Below, in pieces: positions 16,968-25,774 of a stretch of DNA of 58,793 nucleotides (position 1 is its first letter; each line of letters starts with the position of its first letter). The notes under the pieces were generated by a model. The model had not been told where the DNA came from and did not search any database. It saw only the letters and a list, made by a program, of their open reading frames with translations. Source of the DNA: Bacteroidales bacterium (GTDB taxonomy: Bacteria > Bacteroidota > Bacteroidia > Bacteroidales > F082); NCBI GenBank assembly GCA_017616735.1, contig JAFZXP010000001.1, positions 1-58,793 on the forward strand, read 5' to 3'. A program made the position numbers and the translations under genes.

Positions 16968-18272
16968 TTATTTGTTTTTATGTTCAACAACCCATTGTGC
17001 ATCAAGTTCGAGCATCCGCTCGACCGACACGCCTTTGTCTTGGGCTTTTTCTCTAATTTTTTGCATCCACTCCTCGTCGCTTTCGATGCGATTCATAGTT
17101 TTGGCCACTTCCACTTGGTAAGGATCCTTAATTGCGGACAAAACATCTTCAACAAAACCTCTTGTGCCGTGATACCATTGATAACCAACAGAATAAACAA
17201 CTATGAAATCGGCGTTCAGAACGCTTCGTAACTTGTTAATGTCCTTGAGTTTGTACTTGGCCTTATTGAAACCTTTATAGACATTGTCGTAGTAAAACCA
17301 ATTCTCATAATACGAGGTAAGTTCTTTCTTTGGGATCAGCCATTCGTAGGCGAATATGAATGAGTCACCTACAAACAGCACCTTAGGCTTGCGGCTTGTG
17401 CTGTCGCTTATCACGCTGATGTCGGCCGTGTATAGCGGAGTATGGTTGGGAATCTTAAACAGCAGGTTGAGCGTGGCCTCGTCGTCCTGACGGCCTTTGT
17501 ATCGGCTTGTTTTAATGCCGTTAATCTTCATCTGCGGAATTCCAAAATCGTTGAGACTGTTCATCAGTCTAAACAGAGAGTCGAATCCAAACACACTGGC
17601 ATACTGCCAATGCGAGTCCATAGGCATGAAAAGCAAACGTTGTGAAGTGTCGGCTATGGCTTTATACCAAGGCTTCATGTCAATGTTGGGAAAATCGGTT
17701 TCGGCAAAACGCTGAGCGAAATAATCGCCGGCATTGACCATGGTGGTGTCGCGTTCCATGTCAGGGAGATGCTCGGGGTAGATGAAAGGTTTGTCGGGAG
17801 CTATAAACGACAGCAACTCTATGCCATAATCGTTTCTTAAAATACCTCTTAATTCATTGAGCATATCGACTTGATTGTCAATATAATTCCTCAACTCGAA
17901 GTCGGTTTTGAAATGTGTCGGACCTTCCTTCCCGTAATAGTCAAGCACGCCGGGACGGTAATACATCCAATTGTCTTTGCCCGGCAGCATAAAGCCAGTG
18001 CAAGTCTTTTTGTTGTCAAACCAATAGTTATACTGGTTGACGGTGCGTATACATATAGCCCTGGTGGCGTAATTCTCTTTCAAATACTCGTCAACTTGTG
18101 ATTGAAATGAACCTTTGCAGTAATTGGTGAAGGTCAATTCGGGCTTGTGGGCTTTTTGCGGGTCGTTTTTCAGCTTCAAATACGTGAACGGATGCCATGT
18201 CGTCTGCACAAAAAGCAGCGACAGCAATACCGTTGTGACAATGCACAATATTTTTTTATATAATCCATTCAT
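16968..18272 (-). CDS. DHHW/AlgJ-AlgX-like SGNH O-acetyltransferase (intact motifs)
   Basis: 434 residues from ATG 18272; an upstream in-frame TTG at 18296 overlaps the probable promoter and is rejected. An N-terminal signal anchor (about residues 5-25) leads into a periplasmic SGNH-like domain. This copy keeps both catalytic blocks: VGDSFIFAY with the nucleophile Ser, and PMDSHWQY with the Asp-x-His pair of the AlgJ/AlgX triad. It is the first gene of the cluster and the one most likely to be an active acetyltransferase. It ends 2 bp before MBOAT copy 2. It is transcribed divergently from tyrS. Confidence 0.87.
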   Translation of the reverse strand: MNGLYKKILCIVTTVLLSLLFVQTTWHPFTYLKLKNDPQKAHKPELTFTNYCKGSFQSQVDEYLKENYATRAICIRTVNQYNYWFDNKKTCTGFMLPGKDNWMYYRPGVLDYYGKEGPTHFKTDFELRNYIDNQVDMLNELRGILRNDYGIELLSFIAPDKPFIYPEHLPDMERDTTMVNAGDYFAQRFAETDFPNIDMKPWYKAIADTSQRLLFMPMDSHWQYASVFGFDSLFRLMNSLNDFGIPQMKINGIKTSRYKGRQDDEATLNLLFKIPNHTPLYTADISVISDSTSRKPKVLFVGDSFIFAYEWLIPKKELTSYYENWFYYDNVYKGFNKAKYKLKDINKLRSVLNADFIVVYSVGYQWYHGTRGFVEDVLSAIKDPYQVEVAKTMNRIESDEEWMQKIREKAQDKGVSVERMLELDAQWVVEHKNK

Positions 18273-18293
18273 TTTTTTGAACGCTGTAATTTG

Positions 18294-18301
18294 CAAAATT
18301 A
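18294..18301 (-). promoter_or_regulatory. -7 box of the acetylation operon
   Basis: On the minus strand this reads TAATTTTG, a perfect TAnnTTTG, 21 bp before ATG 18272. No TTG at proper spacing was found, so support is partial. Confidence 0.35.
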
Positions 18302-18333
18302 AGATTTTTTTAGCAATGCATGATAAATTTATT

Positions 18334-18341
18334 TATTTTTG
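18334..18341 (+). promoter_or_regulatory. -7 box of tyrS
   Basis: TATTTTTG matches TAnnTTTG, 22 bp before the tyrS ATG (18364). A clear upstream TTG is missing; a T-run occupies that position. Confidence 0.4.
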
Positions 18342-18363
18342 CAAAGAATTTATCTATAATACA

Positions 18364-19659
18364 ATGAAGGAAGATTTCGTAGAAGAATTGCGCTGGCGCG
18401 GAATGTTGAACAACATGACTCCAGGCACAGAAGAACAACTGAAGAAAGAAATGACAACGGCTTATCTGGGCATAGACCCGACCGCTGACTCACTGCATAT
18501 CGGACACCTTTGCGGCATCATGATGCTGCGCCATTTCCAGGCTGCCGGACATAAACCGTTGGCATTGCTTGGCGGTGCTACAGGCATGATTGGCGACCCG
18601 TCAGGCAAATCGGCAGAGCGTAACCTGTTGAACGATGAGACATTGCAGCACAACCAGGCTTGCATCAAAAAGCAATTGGCCAAGTTCCTCGATTTCGACA
18701 GCGACGCTCCGAACCGTGCCGAACTCGTCAACAACTACGATTGGATGAAGGATTACACTTTCCTGCATTTCATCCGCGACATCGGCAAGCACATCACTGT
18801 CAACTATATGATGGCCAAGGACTCGGTGAAGAAACGTTTCAACGGCGAAGGCGACGGTATGTCGTTCACAGAGTTCAGCTACCAATTGGTTCAAGGCTAC
18901 GACTTCCTCTATCTGTTTGAGCATAAGAACTGCAAACTGCAGATGGGCGGCTCCGACCAGTGGGGCAACATCACCACAGGAACAGAACTCATCCGCCGCA
19001 AACTCGGCGCCGACAAAGAGGCTTTCGCTTTGACCTGCAACCTTATCACAAAGGCTGATGGCGGCAAGTTCGGCAAGACCGAGAAAGGTAACATCTGGCT
19101 CGATCCGGAGAAGACCTCGCCATACGCTTTCTACCAGTTCTGGATGAACTGCACCGACGAAGACGCAGCTCGTTACATCAAGATTTTCACCTTGTTGAAG
19201 AAAGATGAAATCGATGCTTTGATTGCACGTCATCAAGCTGAGCCGCATTTGCGCGAGCTGCAGCGCACACTGGCACGTGAGCTGACATTGGTTGTTCACT
19301 CAAAAGAAGATCTCGAAATGGCAGAAGAAGCTACACAGATATTGTTTGGCAAAGGCACAGCCGAGGCATTGCACAAGTTTGACGAAGCCACATTGCTGAG
19401 CATATTCGACGGTGTGCCGCAGTGCAAGTTCTCGAAAGACGCTCTCGGCGCAGGTGTCGGTATAGTCGACTTCCTCGTGCAGACTGGAGTGTTCCCGTCA
19501 AAGGGCGAGGCTCGCAAGATGGTGCAGGGCAACGGCGTGTCGGTCAACAAGGACAAGGTGACCGAGCAGAAGACCGTCGGCACCGACGACCTCCTCAATG
19601 GCAAATACATCCTCGTGCAGAAAGGTAAGAAGAACTATTTCTTAATTGTCTGTGAATGA
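18364..19659 (+). CDS. tyrS: Tyrosyl-tRNA synthetase
   Basis: 431 residues from ATG 18364. The frame is open 80 codons further upstream, but that part overlaps the divergent operon and gives no synthetase sequence. It is a class I synthetase: HIGH at residues 45-48 (DSLHIGHLC), a KMSKS-type loop KFGKT at 235-239, the tyrosine-binding QLVQGYDF and MGGSDQWGN segments, and a C-terminal S4-like RNA-binding domain ([15 protein letters not shown]). It charges tRNA-Tyr. The stop overlaps the start of the next small gene (ATGA). Identification is secure. Confidence 0.97.
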   Translation: MKEDFVEELRWRGMLNNMTPGTEEQLKKEMTTAYLGIDPTADSLHIGHLCGIMMLRHFQAAGHKPLALLGGATGMIGDPSGKSAERNLLNDETLQHNQACIKKQLAKFLDFDSDAPNRAELVNNYDWMKDYTFLHFIRDIGKHITVNYMMAKDSVKKRFNGEGDGMSFTEFSYQLVQGYDFLYLFEHKNCKLQMGGSDQWGNITTGTELIRRKLGADKEAFALTCNLITKADGGKFGKTEKGNIWLDPEKTSPYAFYQFWMNCTDEDAARYIKIFTLLKKDEIDALIARHQAEPHLRELQRTLARELTLVVHSKEDLEMAEEATQILFGKGTAEALHKFDEATLLSIFDGVPQCKFSKDALGAGVGIVDFLVQTGVFPSKGEARKMVQGNGVSVNKDKVTEQKTVGTDDLLNGKYILVQKGKKNYFLIVCE

Positions 19660-19841
19660 ATTACTGGGCATTTTTGATTCCTACACTGTTTCTACTCCTG
19701 TTGGCCTTCGCTGCGATAGGAATCAAGTCTATTGTGAAGAAAAACGGCCGATTCGAACGGAAATGCGCTCATTCACTTGATCCTGACTCAAAATGCATCT
19801 GCGGTGGTGATGAAGCGCAGTGCCCTAATCAACACGATTAA
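19656..19841 (+). CDS. Small membrane protein with Cys-rich tail (NqrM-like candidate)
   Basis: 61 residues. One transmembrane helix (about residues 4-23) is followed by a basic stretch and a C-terminal tail with four Cys at 37, 47, 49 and 56 (C-x9-C-x-C-x6-C). The gene overlaps the tyrS stop by four bases, and its 3' end overlaps the convergent apbE gene by 17 bases. One helix plus four Cys including a C-x-C, beside apbE, resembles NqrM (DUF539), the small maturation factor of the Na+-NQR respiratory complex, which works with ApbE. Spacing of the last Cys differs from NqrM as I remember it, so this is inference. That it is a real gene is supported by the start overlap and the membrane/tail architecture. 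Confidence 0.65.
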   Translation: MNYWAFLIPTLFLLLLAFAAIGIKSIVKKNGRFERKCAHSLDPDSKCICGGDEAQCPNQHD

Positions 19842-20799
19842 GCCATTCCGATTGAATACGTCCGTCATTATCGACATAAATAAAATACGCCTCGACATCT
19901 TGGTCTTCAAGCAATGCCGAGGCTTTTTCTTTGCCAACAAGCATGCAAATCGTGGCAAGGCAGTCGGCCCAAGAGGCATTGTCGGCGATAACAGTGGCGC
20001 TTAGCAGATTCTGTTCGACCGGATAACCTGTTACGGGGTCGATGCTGTGCGAATAACGAACGCCGTCTTTTTCGATGTATTTGCGATAGTTTCCTGAGGT
20101 GACAATGCCTTTGTCCTTGAGGTGGATTTTTATTTGTACTGAGCGTTCTGAATCATAGTTTTCTGCTGGCTTCTCAATGCCGATGGTCCAAAGTTCTCCG
20201 CTTGGTTTTGTGCCGCGGGCAAAAATCTCACCTCCAACGTCGACCAAATAATTGCAAATTCCTTTGGATTCCAAGAATTTACCGATCAAATCGGTGGTAT
20301 ATCCTTGAGCCACGGCGTTGAAGTCCAAAGTCATGTTCGGATTATCTTTCACAACTTTGTCATTAACAATTCTAACTTTTTTATAACCGACTAGCTGGCG
20401 AATAGAATCCACAATTTTCGGCGTCATCTCGAGTTCTTTTTTGTAATGGAAACCCCATGCCGAAACCAGCGGCCCGATTGTGGCATCAAAGGCTCCACCA
20501 GAAAACTCAGAAGCTTTCTGAGCCCAGTTGAAATTATCTTTAAATATCTGATTTACAGCGATATCTTCGTTGCGATTCACTTTCCTGATGATTGAGTTTT
20601 CGTTCCAAAGTGAAACCGAATTATCAACCTCCTTGAAAATTGAGTCGACTTCAGCTTCAAAACTTCTGCCTTCCCAGTCATAATAAGTGATTGAGAAATA
20701 CGACCCCTGCGTAATGCCGGAATAGTTGATTCTCTGCGGTTTTTTATCGCAAGAAACAAAAACCGCAACTATCACTAATATAAAGAATACTCTTTTCAA
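19825..20799 (-). CDS. apbE: FAD:protein FMN transferase ApbE, lipoprotein
   Basis: 324 residues. A lipoprotein signal ends at VFVSC (Cys17), so the enzyme is periplasmic and membrane-anchored. Family marks: FDATIGPLVSAWGF, LDFNAVAQGYTTD, VDVGGEIFARG and HSIDPVTGYPV. ApbE moves FMN from FAD to Thr residues of partners such as NqrB, NqrC and RnfG. The start codon is TTG, directly after the TAG of the Plug gene; the preceding codon in frame is that stop and no Met lies within the signal peptide, so TTG is the only reasonable start. Probably cotranscribed with the Plug gene. The adjacent convergent NqrM-like candidate supports an Na+-NQR role. Confidence 0.95.
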   Translation of the reverse strand: MKRVFFILVIVAVFVSCDKKPQRINYSGITQGSYFSITYYDWEGRSFEAEVDSIFKEVDNSVSLWNENSIIRKVNRNEDIAVNQIFKDNFNWAQKASEFSGGAFDATIGPLVSAWGFHYKKELEMTPKIVDSIRQLVGYKKVRIVNDKVVKDNPNMTLDFNAVAQGYTTDLIGKFLESKGICNYLVDVGGEIFARGTKPSGELWTIGIEKPAENYDSERSVQIKIHLKDKGIVTSGNYRKYIEKDGVRYSHSIDPVTGYPVEQNLLSATVIADNASWADCLATICMLVGKEKASALLEDQDVEAYFIYVDNDGRIQSEWLNRVD

Positions 20800-22071
20800 C
20801 TAATGAGACTTAATATAATTATATCCAATCAATTTATCGTAATTCTCAATCGGATCGAACAAATACACAAAAACATGATACATATTGTTCGTTTCCCAGA
20901 AATCGCCGTTGACCGGTGCTACTGAAGTGATGCCGGTTGCATTGTCTTTGACGGCGTACATGTAATCGTAATAGCCCTGTTTCAACAGCAAGCCTTTGCT
21001 GTAGCCCCGTCTGTTGGGGTCGTATTGCATTTTTGAATTCTCATCCAGACGCCAATCGGTGATAGCCCCGATGATGTAAACATCTTTTTCGAGCATATAC
21101 TGCGGCCATGATAGAAAAAAGTCTACCATTGCATAATCTGCTTCTTTGGTGGCGTCAAAGCCACTGCGTTCCAGATAAATGTATTTTTCGCCGAAAAGGT
21201 CCTCGTCTTCGCTGTAAACGTGAGTGTTACGCTTGGTGTCATCATAGAGCGTAACTACGTAATAATCCTGCTCACGGTAAACAGTCTTGGTCTTTTCAGG
21301 GCGGTTTTCAAAATTACTTGTATTGATTCTCAGAAACTGATTACCGGATTCAAACACTGTTTTCGGATTATTGACATACGACATTTTTTCAGGATAAGTG
21401 TACGAAGGCTTCAATCCATACACTGCATTGTCAAGACGGCCGTTTTGCTGAATGGTGACATTGGTATATTGGCCGGCCCTTTTGTTTAACATGTCGGGAA
21501 ATGAGATATCCAGGTCGATTTCCTGCTTGTTGGAACCCAGATTCAGGTCGAAAGGATAGCGCGGCATGGTGGCTGTAATGCGGGCTTGAGCTTCAACCAC
21601 ATAAAACCTGCGTGTGAAATAAATGTCTTTAGGATCTTCGCCGGTAACCATCAGAATGTAGTTGCCCGACAGCTTTGGCATCATGTCTTCTTGAGGAAAC
21701 AGCAGGTCGTAATGCACATAATTGACATATGTGTTGACCGAAAAACTGAAATCGTCAATGTCGTCTTGAAAAAATCCGTTAATATAGTCGTTTTTAGGCA
21801 AATCGGTGGGCTGCCACAGATTGTTGCAATGAATGAAGGTGTAATACAAATATGGTGCGTCATCGGCAAAAACATCAAACTGCAAATGCAACTGCTCCTT
21901 CATATTGTCAAGGTAAATGACCGGTTTGTCAAGGTCGTAGTCGGTTGGATGCAGCAGCACCGTCTGCACATCATCTCTATGATTTATATCGGAATACGAT
22001 GTCAGAGTTTGGGCAGAGGCGTGTAATACTATGAGTAATGATATGATTGTCAATAATTTATACTTCATCAC
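20800..22071 (-). CDS. Type IX secretion Plug protein (DUF5103)
   Basis: 423 residues with a signal peptide ending HASAQ near residue 21. The N-terminal beta domain has the DUF5103 pattern: DVQTVLLHPTDYDLDKPVI, FIHCNNLWQPTDL, LSGNYILMVTG and TRRFYVVE. A second beta-rich domain follows, with the C-terminal NNMYHVFVYLFDP and YDKLIGYNYI. In Flavobacterium johnsoniae the protein of this family closes the periplasmic end of the SprA translocon pore in the T9SS. The family assignment is from remembered sequence patterns; the plug role is established for the family. apbE follows without a gap. Upstream lies a divergent region shared with priA. Confidence 0.88.
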   Translation of the reverse strand: MMKYKLLTIISLLIVLHASAQTLTSYSDINHRDDVQTVLLHPTDYDLDKPVIYLDNMKEQLHLQFDVFADDAPYLYYTFIHCNNLWQPTDLPKNDYINGFFQDDIDDFSFSVNTYVNYVHYDLLFPQEDMMPKLSGNYILMVTGEDPKDIYFTRRFYVVEAQARITATMPRYPFDLNLGSNKQEIDLDISFPDMLNKRAGQYTNVTIQQNGRLDNAVYGLKPSYTYPEKMSYVNNPKTVFESGNQFLRINTSNFENRPEKTKTVYREQDYYVVTLYDDTKRNTHVYSEDEDLFGEKYIYLERSGFDATKEADYAMVDFFLSWPQYMLEKDVYIIGAITDWRLDENSKMQYDPNRRGYSKGLLLKQGYYDYMYAVKDNATGITSVAPVNGDFWETNNMYHVFVYLFDPIENYDKLIGYNYIKSH

Positions 22072-22090
22072 GAGAAAATATTTTATATGT

Positions 22091-22098
22091 CAAAAATA
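22091..22098 (-). promoter_or_regulatory. -7 box of the Plug-apbE operon
   Basis: The minus strand reads TATTTTTG (TAnnTTTG), 20 bp before the Plug ATG at 22071. No convincing TTG element. Confidence 0.4.
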
Positions 22099-22133
22099 AA
22101 AAATATATAAACATGGTATTAACGGAAAATTAT

Positions 22134-22141
22134 TAATTTTG
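22134..22141 (+). promoter_or_regulatory. -7 box of priA
   Basis: TAATTTTG lies 14 bp before ATG 22156. This spacing means a very short leader. No clear TTG element upstream. Confidence 0.4.
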
Positions 22142-22155
22142 TTGTCGGATTGAAG

Positions 22156-24636
22156 ATGGAAAGAAAGACATTATTCGTTAGTGTAATACTGCCGTTACCG
22201 GTTCCGGGCACGTTTTCATACCGTGTCCCCATGGAATTGAATGACAGTATTCAAGTCGGGCAGCGCGTTGTGGTGCAGTTCGGCAAAGCCAAGATTATGT
22301 CTGGACTGGTGAGCGAAGTGAGCGAGCAAGTACCTGAATTTGAGCAGGTTAAATATATTCTTGGAATACTTGATGATAAGCCTGTGGTGAATGCCAAGCA
22401 GCTAAAGTTTTGGCAATGGATATGCGATTACTATCTATGCTACCAGGGCGAGGTGATGCAGGCTGCTTTGCCATCGGCCATGAAGCTGTCGAGCGAATCG
22501 AAAATAATGCTGTCGGAGGAGTTTGAGCTTGACACCATGGCGCTTAACGACTTCGAATACCTTATTGTTGAGGCGTTGCAGGTGCAGCCTAAGCTTACAA
22601 TCAGCGAGGTGAGCAAAATCATCGGTTACAAGAAGGTTATGCCTTTGATCAAAACTATGATTGAACGCAAAATCGTTGTGATGGAAGAGGAGCTCGACCC
22701 GAAGTTTAAGGCGAAATACGAGCGTTTTGTGGGCCTGGCCGATGAATATAAAAGCGACCAAAAGATGCACGAGCTGATGGACGAATTGACCAAACGCGCA
22801 TATAAGCAACTTGAAGTTGTGATGTCGTTTTTTGTTCTTGGCGGCAATGCCGAAACCGATGTGCGAGCCTCAGAGCTGGCTGCGAAAGCCGGCGCCAACA
22901 GCACTGTTTTGAAAGCCTTGGTTAACAAAGGAGTATTTAAGACTTACGAGAAGCGGGTTAGCCGTCTGAAGAGCTTTTCGGCTTTGACCGACGCAGGCTC
23001 AATTCAGTTTACCGACAAGCAACAGCAGGCATTTGAGGAGATTCATCGCGGTTTTGAAAATGAAAAGCCTGTTTTGCTGCATGGCGTCACTTCGTCGGGA
23101 AAGACCGAGATATACATCAAACTGATACAGGAAGCTATTGACAAGGGCAAGCAAGTGCTTTATCTGCTGCCTGAAATTGCTCTTACCGAACAGATTATCA
23201 ACAGGTTGAAGAAGTATTTCGGCGACAGGGTGGGAGTGTATCACTCGCGCTACAGCGATATGGAACGAGTGGAGATATGGGAGCAGGTGCTTGAATTTGA
23301 ACGCACCAAAAACTCGAAATATCAGATTATCATTGGCTCGCGTTCCTCTATATTATTGCCTTTTTCAGAACTGGGCTTAATAATTGTTGACGAGGAGCAC
23401 GATACATCGTTCAAACAGATCGACCCGGCTCCGCGTTACAATGCCCGTGACCTGAGCTTGATTTTGGCCCGCGCCCACGGTGCTGATGTGGTTCTTGGCT
23501 CGGCCACACCATCGTTTGAGAGCTTTTACAATGCAAAGCAGGGGCGATATCATCTGGTGGAGCTAACTGAGCGATACGGTGGTGTGGAGATGCCAGAAAT
23601 AATAGTCGACGACATGCGGGTGGAGAGGCGACGTAAGCTGATGCAGGCCAATTTCGGCAGTGTGCTGATAGATGCTATGCGAAACACTCTTGCCGACAAG
23701 AATCAGGTGATACTTTTCCAAAATCGTCGGGGATTCTCGCTGCGTTTGGAATGCGGCGTCTGCCATTGGGTGCCTCAGTGTATCAATTGCGATGTGTCAA
23801 TGACGTATCACAAGGCGCAGAATATCATGAAATGCCATTACTGCGGTTACACCATGGCGGTGCCGTCGGAATGTCCGTCATGCCACAGCACCGATTTGAA
23901 AATGCATGGCTTCGGCACCGAGCGTGTTGAGGAGGACCTGCATATACTCATTCCTGAGGCTCGCTGCGCTCGCCTCGACCTCGATACCACGAGGTCGAAA
24001 AACAGTTACCAGCACATACTTGACCAGTTCAAAAACCGTGAGACCGATGTGCTGGTCGGCACACAGATGGTAACCAAAGGCCTTGATTTCGACCATGTCA
24101 AAACCGTAGGCATACTCGATGCCGACAATATGCTGTCATTCCCCGATTTCAGAGCTTATGAACGCAGTTTCCAGTTGATGGAGCAGGTGAGCGGACGTGC
24201 CGGCAGAAAAGGGGAGAAGGGCAAGGTGATAATCCAGACGTATCAGCCCACACATCCTGTGATACTTAACGTTGTCAATCACGACTATGTACGCTTTTTC
24301 GAGGAGCAGATGCCCATTCGCCGTCAGTTCTGCTATCCGCCGTATTATAGGCTGATAATGATAAAATTACGGCATGTCGACTATGAAAAGCTGAACAAAG
24401 CGGCCGAGGCCTTTGCCAAACGTCTGCGCCCAACATTCAAAAATAATCTGTTAGGCCCTGAATACCCTGTGGTGTCAAGGATTAAAAACCAATACATCAA
24501 ACAGATTCTGATTAAATTTGAACGCAATGCCAACACCGCGCGTGTCAAGGAAATAATCAAATCGGAAATCGACGCGTTCAAACACCTCAACGATTATAAG
24601 GCGGTTTCAATTTCAATTGATGTTGACCCGATATAA
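22156..24636 (+). CDS. priA: Primosomal replication helicase PriA
   Basis: 826 residues from ATG 22156; a TTG two codons upstream overlaps less suitable sequence. The N-terminal DNA-binding domain is followed by a superfamily 2 helicase core: Walker A TSSGKTE with Lys near 316, DEEHD near 412 and SATPS. Eight Cys of the two zinc sites lie around residues 530-580 (CGVCHWVPQCINC, CHYCGY, CPSC). Helicase motifs V and VI are VGTQMVTKGLDF and QVSGRAGRKGEKG. PriA reloads the replicative helicase at collapsed forks. It ends 6 bp before a 28-bp hairpin element and converges on the exbD cluster. Confidence 0.97.
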   Translation: MERKTLFVSVILPLPVPGTFSYRVPMELNDSIQVGQRVVVQFGKAKIMSGLVSEVSEQVPEFEQVKYILGILDDKPVVNAKQLKFWQWICDYYLCYQGEVMQAALPSAMKLSSESKIMLSEEFELDTMALNDFEYLIVEALQVQPKLTISEVSKIIGYKKVMPLIKTMIERKIVVMEEELDPKFKAKYERFVGLADEYKSDQKMHELMDELTKRAYKQLEVVMSFFVLGGNAETDVRASELAAKAGANSTVLKALVNKGVFKTYEKRVSRLKSFSALTDAGSIQFTDKQQQAFEEIHRGFENEKPVLLHGVTSSGKTEIYIKLIQEAIDKGKQVLYLLPEIALTEQIINRLKKYFGDRVGVYHSRYSDMERVEIWEQVLEFERTKNSKYQIIIGSRSSILLPFSELGLIIVDEEHDTSFKQIDPAPRYNARDLSLILARAHGADVVLGSATPSFESFYNAKQGRYHLVELTERYGGVEMPEIIVDDMRVERRRKLMQANFGSVLIDAMRNTLADKNQVILFQNRRGFSLRLECGVCHWVPQCINCDVSMTYHKAQNIMKCHYCGYTMAVPSECPSCHSTDLKMHGFGTERVEEDLHILIPEARCARLDLDTTRSKNSYQHILDQFKNRETDVLVGTQMVTKGLDFDHVKTVGILDADNMLSFPDFRAYERSFQLMEQVSGRAGRKGEKGKVIIQTYQPTHPVILNVVNHDYVRFFEEQMPIRRQFCYPPYYRLIMIKLRHVDYEKLNKAAEAFAKRLRPTFKNNLLGPEYPVVSRIKNQYIKQILIKFERNANTARVKEIIKSEIDAFKHLNDYKAVSISIDVDPI

Positions 24637-24641
24637 AAAAT

Positions 24642-24669
24642 GTAGAGGCGCACGACCGTGCGCCTCTAC
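24642..24669. repeat. 28-bp hairpin element, copy 1
   Basis: Perfect inverted repeat: arm GTAGAGGCGCACG (24642-24654), central AC, then the exact reverse complement (24657-24669). It shares layout and flanks (AAATGTAGAG... CTCTACTAA) with copy 3 at 37897, while internal arm bases differ in a paired way. Heptad array follows at once. It lies in the convergent priA/exbD gap. Confidence 0.9.
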
Positions 24670-24713
24670 TAATATCTAATGTCTAAAGACTAAAGACTAA
24701 CGTCTAAAGTCTT
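24670..24713. repeat. Heptad array, class B
   Basis: About six units of the form GTCTAAA, GACTAAA or CGTCTAA in a row between the hairpin element and the stop codon of the exbD gene at 24712; its last unit reaches that stop codon. Confidence 0.8.
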
Positions 24714-25170
24714 ATTCCCCTTTACGTACAGAGTAGTTAATACGGAATGCACCGCATTTACGCAACTCCTGCTTCACGTCGGTGACCAGACCCATTCTCA
24801 CTTCCTCATGAATTTTGAGAGATGTGGTGAGCAGAGGACGGTCGGCTTCAGCGCGGTCGAGACGTTCCTGTTCGATGAACGGGATGATGTCTTCGATACG
24901 TGCATACTGGTCGTTAAGCTGGATACGTGCTTCTGTACCATAAAGCTTAGTGTTGGTCGGAGGTCCGATGTAGATGAAACTCACGAGAGATTTCTTCTCG
25001 AGCTTCTGGACTTCCGTCGCTGCTGGTAATTTCATTTTCACTTTCAATGATGTCTCACGCATGGAAGTTGTCACCATGAAGAAGAAGATCAACATGAAGA
25101 TGATGTCAGGCATTGAACCGGTTGAAATTGCCGGAACCTCTTTCTTTCCACCTTTTCTGAATTTTGCCAT
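24712..25170 (-). CDS. exbD: ExbD/TolR-family biopolymer transport protein (second copy)
   Basis: 152 residues. One N-terminal transmembrane helix (about residues 20-40) carries the family's essential Asp (SMPDIIFMLIFFF), followed by a periplasmic domain. ExbD with ExbB forms the proton-driven motor that energises TonB or Tol. It is the last gene of a four-gene cluster and lies 11 bp after the first exbD. It is preceded by an unusually good Shine-Dalgarno sequence (AAAGGAGG) five bases from the ATG, rare in this phylum. The stop codon is within the heptad array. Confidence 0.92.
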   Translation of the reverse strand: MAKFRKGGKKEVPAISTGSMPDIIFMLIFFFMVTTSMRETSLKVKMKLPAATEVQKLEKKSLVSFIYIGPPTNTKLYGTEARIQLNDQYARIEDIIPFIEQERLDRAEADRPLLTTSLKIHEEVRMGLVTDVKQELRKCGAFRINYSVRKGE

Positions 25171-25183
25171 ATTAACCTCCTTT
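25171..25183 (-). promoter_or_regulatory. Strong Shine-Dalgarno site of the second exbD gene
   Basis: The minus strand reads AAAGGAGG five bases before ATG 25170. It overlaps the stop of the upstream exbD gene. Bacteroidota ribosomes hide their anti-Shine-Dalgarno sequence, so such a site is exceptional. Confidence 0.7.
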
Positions 25184-25757
25184 ATTTGATTTCTTCAGGT
25201 TCAGCTTCTGAAATACGTACAGGGACAGCTTTGTTGACAGCGTCAATCTTATCCTTATCGGTCATGTCGTTGTAATGCTGTTTGAAGTATGTCATAGCCA
25301 CTTCCTCTCTGAGTTCATTGAAAGCTTTCGCCAATTCATTTTGAACTGCAATGTACATCATGTATGAAGTACCGCGGTCATTCTTAAGTGATACGACTCC
25401 TTTGTTGGTCATGAAGTTGCCAATCAACTCGATTTCCTTGACTTCAACCTCAGGGGCTTTTTCATCATTCGGTTTAGGAGTGATGAAATCTCTGGTTTTA
25501 TCCTTAAGGTCTGAGATGTCGCATGGCTTACCGTTAACCATCAATTTGTCGTACTTATTGATCATGACGTTCAAAATGTTTCTTTCTTTCACTTTGACAT
25601 CCATGTCTGGGTTTTCTACTGGTGGGGGCAGACGACGGGTGATACCGCTATCTGTGTCCATCGTAGTGGTAACGAGGAAGAATATCAACAGCAAGAAAGA
25701 GATATCAGCCATTGAACTGGCGTTGATTTCCGGAACTTTCTTTTTCTGACGTGCCAT
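25182..25757 (-). CDS. exbD: ExbD/TolR-family biopolymer transport protein (first copy)
   Basis: 191 residues: a basic N-terminus (MARQKKKVPEINASSMAD), one transmembrane helix with the conserved Asp (SMADISFLLLIFFLVTTTM, about residues 16-34), then a periplasmic domain longer than usual for ExbD (~140 residues). The middle part (KYDKLMVNGKPCDISDLKD) resembles the ExbD/TolR fold; the following ~90 residues are a lineage extension. It is translated between the 4TM protein gene (17-bp gap) and the second exbD gene (11 bp). A purine-rich AAGGAAGG lies just before its start. Two different ExbD proteins per ExbB-like protein is usual in Bacteroidales. Confidence 0.9.
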   Translation of the reverse strand: MARQKKKVPEINASSMADISFLLLIFFLVTTTMDTDSGITRRLPPPVENPDMDVKVKERNILNVMINKYDKLMVNGKPCDISDLKDKTRDFITPKPNDEKAPEVEVKEIELIGNFMTNKGVVSLKNDRGTSYMMYIAVQNELAKAFNELREEVAMTYFKQHYNDMTDKDKIDAVNKAVPVRISEAEPEEIK

Positions 25758-25774
25758 GATAATTTCCTTCCTTA

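Noticed and set aside
18124..18363. 80-codon N-terminal extension of tyrS
   Set aside because: It overlaps the divergent DHHW gene and both promoters, and the translation is not synthetase-like; ATG 18364 gives the normal N-terminus.
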